DNA of 64,000 nucleotides from Sipunculus nudus (GCA_026874595.1 CM049310.1:32737558-32801557); one strand, 5' to 3'. Shown: positions 35,708-47,585, numbered from the stretch's first letter. The notes: generated from the letters alone by a model not told the origin. A program made the numbers and translations.

Positions 35708-38700
35708 CTGAAATAAAAGAAATATGGAATTAACATGATGAATTTACATTTAAAAAGTATTAAAACTATGTGGTATTCTCTCCCTGAGCATTTTTGTTAA
35801 ACTTTTTTCATTTTAGTTATTTTTATATTGTAAATGCTTTTTTTCTATATTAAAAAACTCTCAAATTATCATATTATTCCTTGTAAGTAATTTTTTTTTA
35901 ATTTGATAGGAAAATTGAAGACTACAACAACGACTGCAAGGTGCAACCTATGCCACTATCAATAAGAATCCAATATAAACTTATAAGGAGCTCTTAGATG
36001 ATTCAAAATCTTGTTCAAATACATGTATGTGATGGTAATTACAAAATTGTTATTTCTTTTTGACAATACAACACAACACACAAGAAAAAATTTCAGGATA
36101 ACATTGGCTGAATGAAATCAAAGCAAGCAATACATACACATATGAACAAATCATGTCTTCGGTTTATACAGCCTGAGGTAGATATGACTGTATGGAACTA
36201 TTAACAGTAACTGTGATGGTTAATTTTTTCCCTTTTTTTGTGCATATGTTTATAAAGCAGTTACAGGCCATTTTTAATCATCTTTCATTCATCAAATAAT
36301 CCACAATTTATAAACAAGGGACCCATGGGTCATGGCGCTCAGCTGATCGTGATTGGACCATAAATGTTTCTCCACTGTGATACTATATCGAGTCGATAAA
36401 GCTTATGAATATCATGGACATGTTGGGCTATTATAAAGGAATGTAATGTAATATGTGAGTAAATGATAAATGAAATAACCTGACTGATGGATTAATAAGA
36501 GTCATATATAGTGGTTTATTTTTTATTTATTAAAGAGGTGTAGAAAATTGTGATATATTTGAGCAAATATGAATGCAATGACAGCAGGAATAAGCATTAG
36601 TAGAATGATGATAAGGCTATTTGTTGAAGGATCTAAAGTGTATAGTAGTCTGCAAGCTTTCAATTTGACAGATATGATGTTATGATTAACTATGCTGATG
36701 AAGTGATTTATGAATTTGTGACTGTATGACACAATATCTCTTTAGTCTTGACAAGGTACATTATTGTGATGCCCACTATGTCTACATATTACACAATATT
36801 GACATAATTTCTGGCATGTACATAGGTACCTATGGACGAATAGTTATACAAAATATTAAAGTATGAATATATCTGATTCATCTTGTTCTTGCTTACTGAG
36901 GCTGACTTTGGAATGGGTTCGGAGAAGGGAAAAGTGAGGGCAGCACGAAGGTGGATGTAGAAATATTCTATTGTAATGTTTTTCATTTATATAAGAATAT
37001 GAAAAGCTAAGAGGAAAGGGGCCCTCCTACTTGGTTATAGTAAAGTTCTAAATATATGATTGCAAACTAATACTCTGACAAGACTGTCATGAAGAAAAAC
37101 AGTAAAAGTTTTGAGATACTGTAATGTATGAAAATTTACAGATGGAAAATTTACAGATGGACAGGCAAGTGGACAGAATGGACTAATACCTTTATTTCAC
37201 TTTCAAGGGAATAATGCATTTAAGTTTATATATAAGCCTATTTTTTTTTTAGCATATCCACTTTTTCCATTAAGAAGTTTTTATCTGAATCATTTTTTTT
37301 ATTTACAGGTTTTATAAATTTTAAATGAAAAAACCTGAAAATATAAGTTAAAATATTAGAATTGTTGCAAAAGTTGCAATCATTATATATACAGAGTAAA
37401 AAACTGAAACTATAAGTTAAAATATTAGAATTGTTGCAAAAGTTGCAATCATCATATATCCAGAGTGTAGCTCATATTGGGTCATATTATGCATACACAT
37501 ATATTTTATTATTTTTAAATCATAAATGTTTAAACTGAATTTAAAAGAAAATAATGCCACAACATGGCATCTACAAGAATATTCCTTGAATCACTATAAA
37601 AAAGTTTTGCACATTGGAGTTTTCAGTACCTGCTTAATTTTATTCACCAAAATAAAATAAAATATTCAGTAAATTTGATAAAATAAAACATCTTTTCAAA
37701 TAAAGTATACATACTGTTGGTTGAATGAGAAACAAACAATATCATTGTGCTAATTACTATCCAAGTTTTAATTAATTACTGAAATTAATAGTCAATTTCA
37801 CACCTGGTGAAGTTTTTACTCTTCTGAAGTAAGGAATTACTTATCTCATGAACATCCACACTTTCATAGCAATACACCACTTTGTGGACACAATTAAATG
37901 TACACTTTAATCATTGTAACCCTGGTGGTACAATACAAAATCTAAAATGTAGCATAGCCTAGAATAAGAATGAATCACATACAGAAAATAATAACATTCA
38001 TCTAGTTTATGCACCATCTGGGGGGGGGGGGGGGGGAGGGAGTGCAGAGCAGAGGGGAAGCCTGCTGGTAGTGGCCAAGCTGACCCAAGGCAAGCTGCCT
38101 GGGGTGGGTTACATAATGCAAGTGAAGGCTGTACTACTAGGTGGGCTAGATGTAAACAACACTTGACATGGTGTATGAAAACATGAATAAAAGCTATTCT
38201 TTCCAATCAATTTCTTTGAAATTTCAGATTTTAAAAGATTAAATCCTTATGTATATATGCTGTGAAAATTAAATCAACAGTGCCAAAGTTGGACAAAATT
38301 TAAGGTATTGATTTTTTATTTATGCTAATAACTTGAAAAATTTGCAAAATTCAGATCTAATTTAGGGTAAACAATTGAGTCTTGATTAAATAAAGTTATA
38401 TTCCTGAAAAAAAGTCTCTAGGTTCAGCAATTCTCATGTGAGTAAATATATTTCCTGATTTTTTAACAAATTGCATTATGTTTTTGGCCCATAACTTCAA
38501 AATAATACCCAATACTAACCTAATTTTTGGTATGTTCATAGAAAATGTATTAAAGAATGTGAATCCTAAATACGATCAAAAACAGATCAGTGGTTTTGAT
38601 ATTAGGCAGCCCTGAAGTGTAACAATGGCTTTTTTTATTGAAAACGGAGTTTTTTTTCCCTTAATATCTCGAAGTCCTGAACAAAGTCCTAATGACCCAA

Positions 38701-41700
38701 TTTTCGGTATGGTAGGAGATTTTGGGGACATCTAAAATTATGTCAACAGCCTGGGGAGCATAGAGATGTGCACTGAATGACCTACAGTCATCAAAGTGGA
38801 CTGCTTGACAATGTAAGGGAATACAACAAGAGCCTCCAAAAAAATTCAATAACTAGCCTAATTTTGCAGCTTTTATTTTCAAATTTCAGATTTTAATAGA
38901 TTAAATCCTTATGTATACATGGTGTGAAAATTAAATCCACAGTACTTACAGGAAAAAAACGTGCCATGGCCAAAGTTGGGCAAAATTTAAGGTACCAATT
39001 TTATATTTTTGCCAATATTTAAAAAAATTTAACAAATTTTGATCTAATTTTTGGTATACAATTAAATTTTGATTAATATAAGTTGTATTACTGGAAAAAA
39101 GTCCCTACCTTTAACACTTTTGGTCTTAAGTGACCAAATATTTTCCTGATTTTTTTACAAAGTCCATTATGTTTGGGCCCATAACTTTTTTAAATTATAT
39201 AATACTGACTTAATATCTGGCATGTACATAGGAACTATATAGAGGAATATTTATGGTAAATATGAAGAAAACCAGATGAGTGGTTTTGATTTTAGGCAGT
39301 CCTGAAGTGTGAAAATAGATTTTTAATAAAAAATTGAGGTTTTTCCTTAATATCTCAGGGGAACGAAGTCCTATTGACCCAATTTTTGGCATGGTAGGAG
39401 ATTATGGGGACATCTAACTGTATGCCGAAATTCAGATTCGTAGGTCCAACGGTGTCGAAACGTGCCAGTCTTACGGACGGACATCCAGACGGATGGACGG
39501 ACGGACGGACAGACAGACGGACGGACGACGGACAATGGACCATGACTATAGCTCAGATGACTTATAGTCAGCTGAGCTAAAAATTAGAATTAAAATATAA
39601 TAATAAGAAGTAAATATCTTAAATATACAATAAGAAATGTTTATGAACATTTTAAGATGAAATTATTGTTAAATGCACACTTGTTGCCAGACTAGATACA
39701 TCTCATTTTTTGTAAAATCAAAAATGTTGCTTCAAATTTTAGTCTTCAAACAAAAGAACAAACTTTTATTTATATAAAGCAGATCCTATACAGGACATTC
39801 TGAGGATTCCAATTATGCATACATTTTTTAAGCTAAATTTTATTTTTAATAAGGATTATAAAACTAATAAGGCAATAATTGGAGCTTTTATAAAAATAGG
39901 CCAGAAAACGTGGTTATCACCATACATAGGCTGCTTGTGTTATTTATATCAACATGCTATAATATGAGGGGGCCCGCCAAAATAATCAAAACATTCAACA
40001 AGGGCATCTGGCAGCAAGTGAGAAAAGCCAGAGCTTAGCAAATGGCATTTTGCAACAAGTGACCTTTCTACCTCTGCAAATATGCAACCTACCACCATAG
40101 GTAACTGGTACATGTTTTTCCTGTTTGTCAATAATGCTGTGTTTACAAACAAGTTGTTGATAAACAAGTTCATACATCCTTCACAAAGGCTTTATAAGAA
40201 CTTTTCACAACCAAAATTACCCTTAGATCATTAATATATTCACAGAGGAAGCCAGAAATCACATTAATTCTTTTTCAAAAGGTGGTTAATGGGCACCTTT
40301 AAACTTACTTCTTATATGGTTGCAAGCTGATGAGCCAGGCGGGACACAAAAATGTGATGAAGATCAAGGTGCTGGTGAATAAAATAGCTCCTACAGTTGA
40401 CACGGAAAACAGCGCTGCCACAGACGCCACGCTCAGCACTGCAGTCATGGCGTTCTGGTTGAACTTTTTATTCTTCTGTAAAAGGAAGATACCATCGCAG
40501 TGTTATTATAATGATACTGTGTTGTAAAAAAGGTATCATTCTCATATATTAAGAATTCATTGAATTCAATACAAGATTTATGGCACATGTGTCAATTAAA
40601 AGTGCTAAATATTTACACAGTTTCCTGGCAAGTTCTGGTTATAAATTCCTGAGTTGATAAAGCAATGTATCATTTTGCCAAAGCCTTTGCCTGCATAACC
40701 CCTAGTATAAATGCAATACTCATTAACCTGGTGTTAATGTAACCTGTGCAAATTAAAGTGCTTATAAATACTGATAATAAATATAAAACAATTTACCCAG
40801 AGGATGTAAAAACTATCACTGCTTCCTTTTACTACTGGAGTTCATGTCATTTTCTTTATTAACAAATAATTTAGCCTATCAGCATTAGTAGGTCAAGCGT
40901 GCATAGTTTCACATAAGGATGTGTGTTAATACCATGGTGTTGATTTTAGTTGCATGGACTTCAATTCAGTCATGCATAATACATCTAAAAATTATCTGAT
41001 TATTAGTCATACAGCATGTTAAACATCAAATGAAGTAATGAGAGAAACAAATTTTGAGTCACATACCCTAAGTTTTCTCCTCAAAACTGGCCATAAGGCA
41101 AAAATTTCAACAGCAAATGTGACAGTAGAAAATGCATGCCACGTGGTAGGTAATCTGGAAGCCAGGCACACAGAGGCAAATATTGCAGCATTCAAGGAGA
41201 GGGAACCGGAGACCCTGAAACAGGTAGAGGTCAAGGTCAACATCTCAACAAATGGGTAAAGGTCAAGGTCAATATCTGAACAAATCAACAGAGGTCTACT
41301 TTAACAAAGTCAAATGAGGAACACTTGGTTGTAGGTCATAGCCAACACAATCAATATGTGGAGGTTTCACAATATTGAATAATGTATGTGCTAAAATTTT
41401 TACTAAAATTTCATGATCAAGTGTAGGAACACAGTGAAAAATTCTTTTCTTTAGACACATTTTGTATATATTGATGTTCTGGTAATAAATGCTACTAAAT
41501 TAAACATGAATTTAACAGGATTCAAAAATTAAACATTCATGAAAATTATGGATCTTTATTATCAGATGAAAAATCCTTAAAATATTACAACTTGGTTAAC
41601 TCCCATGGAACAATCTCCATAACATATCTTCTGCAGACAGATGTTTTAATATGAAGATTAGATCAGTAATCTCACATTGCAGGGTTGGCCCCGTAGTCAT

Positions 41701-44700
41701 GGAAGAGCAGATTTGCAAGCAGCATACACGCTGTCATGGCATAGATTGTGTCTGTGCTCACTGTGTCTGTCAGTGTCATCAGAATAGGGGCCAGGCCAAA
41801 ACCAAAAGCCAGGAAAAATACTGCTGTCTTCACGTCATCCCATCCTGTAACACGAATATCAACGATACTATGTATAAAATTGCAAAATGACTACCAAATC
41901 TACCATATCTTTAATATCTGAATCGTTATCCTGGATATTCTGTTTTAAACAATAACACATACATGACCATACCCAAACACTAACATACACATAGCTTTTC
42001 AGGAATGCTGGAAGTATGCTTCTTACACAGTGATGCTTGAAATCTCATTTGTAAGCTTCGCATTGGGGGTCCGAGCATCCAGTCCAACACAGAGCTTTCA
42101 TGAATGCTGGGAGTATGCTTCTGTGATGCTTGAACTCCCATTTGTATGCCCAGCTCTGGGGGTCCGAGCATCCAGTCTAACACAGAGCTTTCATCAATGC
42201 TGGGAGTATGCTTCTGTGATGGTTGAAATCTCATTTGTAAGCTTGGCATTTGGGGTACGAGGATCCAGTCCAACACAGAGCTTTCATGAATGCTGGGAGT
42301 ATGTTTCTGTGTTGCTTGAACTCTCATTTGTATGCCCAGCTCTGGGGATCCAAGCATCCAGTCTAACACAGAGCTTTCATCAATGCTGGGAGAATGCTTC
42401 CGTGATGCTTGAAATCTCATTTGAATGCCCAGCACTGGGGGTTTGAGCATCCAGTCCAACAGAGCTTTCATAATTGCTGGGAGTATGCTTCTGTGATGCT
42501 TGAAATCTCATTTGTATGCTCAGCAATGGGGGTTTAAGCATCCCTTGCGAACAAAAAGCCAACCACAGTATCCAGTTATAAGCTTACAGTATGATCATTC
42601 TTTCATCATTCAATAGTGCTGTCTGTTTGTACTTAATATTACCTTTGTTAGTGTATTGGTAATATATTTACATAATGGCATACAGAGGACAGACACCTAA
42701 GAACATGATTTGTGATACAAGCTAAAACTGACAGGGTACTGTGGACAACTTGAAGTAGTATTGTTTTCATTTGTTGCTTTTTTTTTATCATGGTTTGATT
42801 ACTAGTTTGAATGAAGTGTTCCTCACTTTTAATATGTTGAGCCTATTATTTTAATACATTTAGCTGTGTAACAATATAACTTATTTAAAATATCATTCTT
42901 GACTTGTAGTGAGAATTAAACATACCTATCAAAGGTGTCTTATTTTATTTAACTCTGCTAGAAATCCATGTATCTTACAAATTTTCGTGACTTTGAAACT
43001 TGAATGCTAAAAACAGCTGGGTGTAAGACAGGATTATTGGCATTTACCATAAACTTTGCCATTCTGAACACCTATTTCGTCATATTCAAACTGGGTAAGT
43101 ATGTGCTTGGGAAAACAACAACAAGCCTTGCAGAACAAAGCAGACATTTCAGACCCGGCATTACACAGCCAGTTTTCAACTTTCATACAATTAGGTCAGG
43201 TAGATATGATGTCCCTATCAACCTTTCACATGTTGTTAGGCAAAAACACTAGGTTATTATTGTTGTGCGAGTGCAACGCACTTGTGAGGAGCTTTTTAAA
43301 CTAAAAGTTAAATGTTAGGGTATCTTAGGTTTTAGGCAGTTAACAGCAGTTTTAGGCAGATTATAACCTATTTTAGGCAGTTAAAGGCAGGTTTTTTGCA
43401 CTGCCTTGCTGAAGACAGGTTTTGAGCAACCTAAAACCAAACCCTGATTAATCAGCAGTTAAATCACTGAGCATACCCTTTCCACACCATCATTGGAAGC
43501 TACAATACTAATTATCTTAAATTTACAGAAACATATTTAAAAATCTTATTTATATAAATATTAACCTACTTTTTGAATTTTTATTTAAATCATGGTTTTT
43601 TTTTTCAACCCTGATCAGTAGGGGCTGTAGTGGTTCCTGCACAGTTGAATCAACTGCTACTATGCAGGTATTTATTAATGACACTGAAATGGGTAAGTGG
43701 CTTAAGAGAGCTGTGAAATTCTGTCATCTGTGACTCAAGCAAACCAGCTTAGTATCTAGATTAACAGGCCCATTTAAACTACCTGGATGAGAATGTTTGT
43801 CAAACAATGAATTTAACATGTTTTACATTTGGTCTTTCTAGAACACCAAAAACTGAAATAAAAAAAAATCATGCATTCTTTCTGTGATGATTTTAATCAA
43901 TGATTTAAATCAACCAACCCTGGTTAAGTGAGTAATGCATCTTTCCTGATTTTTTACAATGTGCATTTTGTTTGGGCCCATAACTTTTATAAAGAAAGTT
44001 ATACTAACCTAATGTCTGGTTTGTACATAGGAACTATAATAGGGAATATATGTGGTTAATATGAAGAAAACAGATCAGACATTTTGATATTAGGCAGTCC
44101 CGCAGTCTGATAATAGGATTTTAATGGAATATTGAGGTTTTTCCTTAATTAATAAGAGGAGAAGAAGTCACATTTACCCAATTTTCTGTTTTGAAGGAGA
44201 TTTTATGGACATCTAACAGTATGCCTAAATTCTGATTAATAGGTCCAACAGTTTCAAAACAGGACAGCTTAATGGACCGATGAACAGATGGTCAGAGGGA
44301 CAGACAACCAACATACACAGGACCATAGCTAAAGCTTAGTTGACTTATAGTCAACAGAGCTAACAAAACCCATTACACATTAAAAATAATATTACTAGTA
44401 ACAGTTACATGACATAATATGACTACAAATCAACATGTTTAATTTATGAGTGAGATATCACTTTAGAGATTGCTTACTTGTACGTCCAAGTTGTAGCCGT
44501 GCCCTTCCTTTGTCCACAAGGTCATTCAAGAAATACAGAATAACTGTGAAGCTAGATGAAAGCATGAAGAGGCCTTCAGGAGTGATCCGTCCCTCATCCA
44601 CATATATAAACCCCATCACAAACAAACACACACTGTCAAATAGAGAATAATAGCAAGGCTAGAATAAGTGACACATGGGTAATGACGTTCAACCAACTGA

Positions 44701-46931
44701 CATGTTGACAATATGTCCTTGCACAGGCAACTAAATAAGATAATGTAGGTGGCATCATCAAGACCCATAAGCACACCAAATCTGCCTTTCCTGAGGAATA
44801 TGGCAATTTGTGTGTATTTTCCATTATTTCTGGGGTGCTCAAACATACCCTGAACTTCTGAGAATATAGGTCTCAGTGACCCAATATCAGGTTTCTGAGG
44901 AGAACTTTTGAGGAACTCTCAGGATGTCAAGTTAGAAGATTCTGGGTCCAATGATTATAATTTTTGCCCTTCTTTGGTATCAAACTTTCAATTATTCTGG
45001 GGTAGGGGGGCATTTATAAGCCCCATAGCTCAGAGAATATGGGTAAAAGAGACCTAATTGCAGCTTTCCAAGGAGACTTTTCATGGACCTCCCTGGATTT
45101 AAGTTAGAAGAGTCTAGGTCCAATGGTTATGTTTTGTGTTCTGCTTTGGTATCAAATTTTCAATTATGCTGGGAGATGCTTACAAGCCCCATTGCTCAGA
45201 GAGTATGGGTAACAGAGACCGAATTTCAGAATTCAAGGATATTTTTTACAGACTCCCCTGATGTCAAGTTAGATGATTCTAGAACCAATGGTTATGATTT
45301 GTTCCCTGTTAACGGACGACCACATCTTTAAAGGTCTCAAAAATAGAGAAAAGAATGTGTTAAAATTAAAAGAAAATAAAAGTCCAGGTGGCACCACCAG
45401 TCAACAGGAAATGATGAATCACTCCTTGACCACTATGCAGGCAAAGAATCATGGTGATCAATGCATTGGTTGTTCAGATACTGGACCTTTTGTATCAAAC
45501 TTTTCATTATTCTTGGGGTACTTTTGAGCCCCATAGCTCGGATGATATGGGTAACAGAGACCTAATTTCAGGTTTCCAAGGAGATTTTTCATGAACCTTC
45601 CTGGACGTATAGTTACAAGATAGGTCCAGCGGTTACAGTTTGTGCCCTGTTAATGGACAGACGCCCAGATGGCCCGACAGCCAGACAAAAGAGTGATCTT
45701 TACAGCTCAGATGACTTACAGTCTGCTGAGCTAAAAAGCATATATATATACATGCATATATACACACAAAGTTAAATATCCCCAAAACACCATGTTAAAA
45801 CATATACTGCAACATGCACTTTTTATTTTGAGAATTAGTGAAAAAAAGAGACTCACCATATAATAAGAAAAGTGCCCCCACTGAGCTACCTGCAGACGTT
45901 TTGTCAAATTAAAATATATTCAAAATGATTTCACCATAAATCTTCATCATGACCTGCATATTTTGAATGTGTTTTTGTTTAATTCTATACTCAGCTTTTT
46001 TTAAAAGACACCATAAGAAAATACCCTGAATGTAAACATGTTTGAGGATAGATTTCATTCATTACTGACCCTGTTAGTTTTACAGAATGACACTTAATTT
46101 TAGAGATATTGCTACCTGCAGATTTGCTGTGTGACCACACCAGACTCTTCTACTACTGACCAGTACTTGTAATTTCTGGTGTATACTGAAGAGACACACA
46201 AACAAACATTAATATTCCAATTATATCTTCTTCTCACTCAGACACAAAATGATATAAAAATATGTAAACATTTCCAATAGCCCAGGCTGCAACTATGTAA
46301 ATTAAATATATCACAGTTGATTTACTCCCACTGGCCATATCCATATAATTAGCAAGTAATCAGGATCATGTATCGAATCACTCTCTCTGCATGAGGTCAT
46401 TCCAGCTGGACAACTTCGGGATGGAAGTAGGGATAAAGTTTTTCTGGAAACGCATACATGGCTACGATAAAATAGTCCTAATGTCATAAGAGGTCAATAG
46501 AATGGGAACAACGTGGGAGCAGATTTCGACCTATTATTTACTAAATGTATATCTCAATCAGCCTGCTTTTGTGACATAGGCCTATTAATGTTATTTATTT
46601 CGCACATAAATTCATTTTTCAGCATGTGACTTGGATGACAGTACTGGTCCCAGTTCAGTGTTTAACAATGGTATTGACAATTTAATTTACGGGGCCGGGG
46701 AAAATTGCCACCCTGGTAGACCCAGTTGTGGCTCTTTTTAATGAACAGATGTTCATTAAACAGAGCCACAACTGGGTCTACCAGAAGTACCACCCTGGCA
46801 TTCCATGGCCTGGGCTGACGTTCAATCAAATACTCACAATTTTTCCTCAGTTCGTCCAAAAACGACTCGTCTACGTAATCATCAGGCACGCCTTGATCTT
46901 CATACAGAATTTTTCGCCACTTTTGCTTCAT
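35659..46931 (-). CDS. PIGC: PIGC, GPI-GlcNAc transferase subunit C, complete, 7 exons
   Basis: PIG-C is a multi-pass ER membrane subunit of the complex that transfers GlcNAc to phosphatidylinositol, the first step of GPI-anchor synthesis. Coding exons in transcript order: 46838-46931, 46116-46185, 44478-44632, 41676-41844, 41067-41214, 40309-40475, 35659-35707. All have GT/AG borders with consistent phases, giving 283 aa (human 297). Conserved blocks: [10 protein letters not shown] and [16 protein letters not shown] (N-terminal cytosolic part), [81 protein letters not shown] and NIHGPWDEA near the C-terminus. Several hydrophobic stretches fit the multi-pass topology. The start is the first Met of the conserved block; the vertebrate N-tail of about 10 residues is absent. 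TAA at 35,659-35,661 overlaps an AATAAA word, too close to be the working poly(A) signal. Human PIGC coding sequence is, as I recall, in one exon, so seven exons here is a clear difference. Confidence 0.95.
36313..39580. mobile_element. Composite element, GACCCATGGGTC head and CAGCTGAGCTAAAA tail (copy 3, longest)
   Basis: Lies in PIGC intron 6. Head AAACAAGGGACCCATGGGTC with CGCTCAGCTGA; tail GGACGGACGGACGGAC microsatellite, then a TATAGTCAGCTGAGCTAAAA hairpin. The interior holds a long-period duplication: 38,210-38,720 and 38,870-39,440 repeat TCAGATTTTAA, GGCAAAATTTAAGGTA-like, ATTAGGCAG and TATCTCG blocks. 38,770-39,445 closely matches 14,680-15,335 in copy 1. It includes a G run at 38,021-38,036. 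Confidence 0.75.
37328..37467. repeat. 70-bp direct tandem duplication
   Basis: TATAAGTTAAAATATTAGAA then GTTGCAAAAGTTGCAATCAT occurs twice about 70 bp apart, nearly identical, inside composite element copy 3. Confidence 0.85.
40130..40303. repeat. Short interspersed repeat ending GGGCACCTTTAAA
   Basis: Closely matches 47,405-47,585 (TTGATAAACAAGTTCATAC, TTATAAGAACTT, ATCATTAATATAT, AGAAATCACAT, TTTTTCAAAAG, GGGCACCTTTAA). It ends six bases from the donor of PIGC exon 6. Confidence 0.7.
40309..40475 (-). CDS. PIGC: PIGC exon 6 (residues 213-267)
   Basis: Acceptor TTTTACAG, donor AAGAA|GTAAGT, phase 2. Two hydrophobic segments and [13 protein letters not shown], matching LCPFYLIRLQLFK. Confidence 0.94.
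41067..41214 (-). CDS. PIGC: PIGC exon 5 (residues 163-212)
   Basis: Acceptor TTTCAG, donor TTAGG|GTATGT, phase 0. Encodes [19 protein letters not shown], nearly identical to human, and [16 protein letters not shown]. Confidence 0.96.
41676..41844 (-). CDS. PIGC: PIGC exon 4 (residues 107-162)
   Basis: Acceptor GTTACAG, donor GCAAT|GTGAGA. Encodes [30 protein letters not shown] and FHDYGANPA, all with close counterparts in human PIG-C. Confidence 0.95.
42004..42545. repeat. 93-bp tandem array with 186-bp higher-order period
   Basis: Lies in PIGC intron 3. The word TGCTGGGAGTATG recurs near 42,105, 42,198, 42,291, 42,384 and 42,475 (spacings 93, 93, 93, 91). Alternate units differ consistently: GTAAGCTT..GCAT with TCATGAATGC, versus GTATGCCCAGCTCTGG with TCATCAATGC, so the true period is two units. 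As 93 is a multiple of three, long ORFs stay open on both strands (163 codons minus, 138 codons plus). There is no sign that either is a gene. Confidence 0.92.
42893..43300. repeat. ORF-bearing interspersed repeat (copy A)
   Basis: From TTGACTTGTAGTGAGAATTA to the hairpin GTGCGAGTGCAACGCACTTG near 43,267. The same sequence occurs at 62,803-63,210. Both copies keep a plus-strand reading frame with [18 protein letters not shown] then YDVP. The function is unknown. The hairpin end suggests a mobile element. Confidence 0.75.
43920..44362. repeat. Diverged fragment of the composite element family
   Basis: Blocks TTTCCTGATTTTTTACAA, TTTGGGCCCATAACTTT, ATTAGGCAGTCC and the tail TTGACTTATAGTCAACAGAGCTAA correspond to 39,140-39,580 and 15,030-16,116. 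The head is missing. Confidence 0.7.
44478..44632 (-). CDS. PIGC: PIGC exon 3 (residues 55-106), transmembrane
   Basis: Acceptor TTTGACAG, donor ACAA|GTAAGC. Encodes [14 protein letters not shown] (membrane segment, then the conserved DEG) and a second hydrophobic stretch before NDLVDKG. Confidence 0.92.
44850..45737. repeat. Composite element remnant with 168-bp tandem units
   Basis: GGTCCAATGGTTATG-like blocks recur near 44,946, 45,115 and 45,283 (about 168 bp) and again near 45,625. A variant core GGTGGCACCACC is at 45,385. It ends with CAGACGCCCAGATGG and the tail TACAGTCTGCTGAGCTAAAA, the family tail. It lies in PIGC intron 2. Confidence 0.7.
46116..46185 (-). CDS. PIGC: PIGC exon 2 (residues 32-54)
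   Basis: Acceptor CTTCAG, donor TGCAG|GTAGCA, phase 2. Encodes [20 protein letters not shown], aligned to [20 protein letters not shown]. Confidence 0.93.
46713..46784. repeat. Near-perfect hairpin, 34-bp arms, next to PIGC exon 1
   Basis: Arms 46,713-46,746 and 46,751-46,784 are reverse complements at 33 of 34 positions, with a 4-bp loop AGAT. The stem contains CCCAGTTGTGGCTCT and TTTAATGAAC. It lies in PIGC intron 1, about 54 bp past the donor. Confidence 0.93.
46838..46931 (-). CDS. PIGC: PIGC exon 1 (residues 1-31)
   Basis: ATG at 46,931, [13 protein letters not shown], then [13 protein letters not shown]. Donor AAATT|GTGAGT, phase 1. A 34-bp-arm hairpin lies about 50 bp inside the following intron. 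Confidence 0.93.
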
Positions 46932-47048
46932 GTCTTTGGCACCGTTACGTGTAATTTAGGGAAATCGACTCTTGAGTCTTGTGCCAGGCAGTAACGGGTT
47001 GGTTTCGGGATACTCTTGCCCAGGTGTTCCCCCGCTGGGGCATCCCCA

Positions 47049-47056
47049 TGACGTCA
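47049..47056. promoter_or_regulatory. Consensus CRE/ATF octamer upstream of PIGC
   Basis: Perfect palindrome TGACGTCA, 118 bp upstream of the PIGC start codon. This is the consensus CREB/ATF site. Its position fits a promoter, but an 8-bp match can occur by chance and no transcription start is known. Confidence 0.4.
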
Positions 47057-47351
47057 TACTGGAACTTGTATGACTTCTTGTCACTAGAGGGCGTACAGCT
47101 TGGAAGCTTTCCCGTGCAGTGGAACAAAACAGGATATCATTTCTTTTTGTAGGTATAAGGCTAAAAGCGGACCCCCCCCCCCCCCCCTCTTTCAGCCGCT
47201 GCAAATTTTTTTTTAGGGTTTGCCATTAGTTCTCTCGGGTTGTACCCTCCTAAAAAAAGGCTTTTCCTAGATCCTGCATGGATCCATCCCTGAATAGTAA
47301 TACATTATACCTAAGGTAACATATGTTTTTTTCCCGTTTGTGAAAAAAGAC

Positions 47352-47400
47352 CCAGTTGTGGCTCTGTTTACAAGACTTTTGTAAACAGAGCCACAACTGG
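47352..47400. repeat. Perfect hairpin, 22-bp arms, same stem sequence as 46,713
   Basis: Arms 47,352-47,373 and 47,379-47,400 are perfect reverse complements with a 5-bp loop. The stem CCAGTTGTGGCTCTGTTTA is shared with the hairpin at 46,713-46,784; together they bracket PIGC exon 1 and its upstream region. Confidence 0.93.
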
Positions 47401-47404
47401 ATAT

Positions 47405-47585
47405 ATTTTGAAAATTGCTGTGTTAACAAACATGGTGTTGATAAACAAGTTCATACCCCCTTCACGATGTCTTATAAGAACTTAAATGAAACATAATTAC
47501 CATTTTATCATTAATATATACAAAGAGCAAGCAAGAAATCACATCAATTCTTTTTTCAAAAGAAAGGTGAACGGGCACCTTTAAG
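47405..47585. repeat. Short interspersed repeat ending GGGCACCTTTAA
   Basis: Copy of the repeat at 40,130-40,303, directly following the 47,352 hairpin. The hairpin may be its terminus. Confidence 0.7.

Noticed and set aside
41980-42471. 163-codon minus ORF and 138-codon plus ORF
   Set aside because: Both result from a 93-bp tandem repeat in a PIGC intron. Open frames on both strands follow from a unit length divisible by three.
46945-47127. Minus-strand 60-codon ORF upstream of PIGC
   Set aside because: It ends before the PIGC start, no family was recognised, and the region is better read as promoter or 5' UTR.
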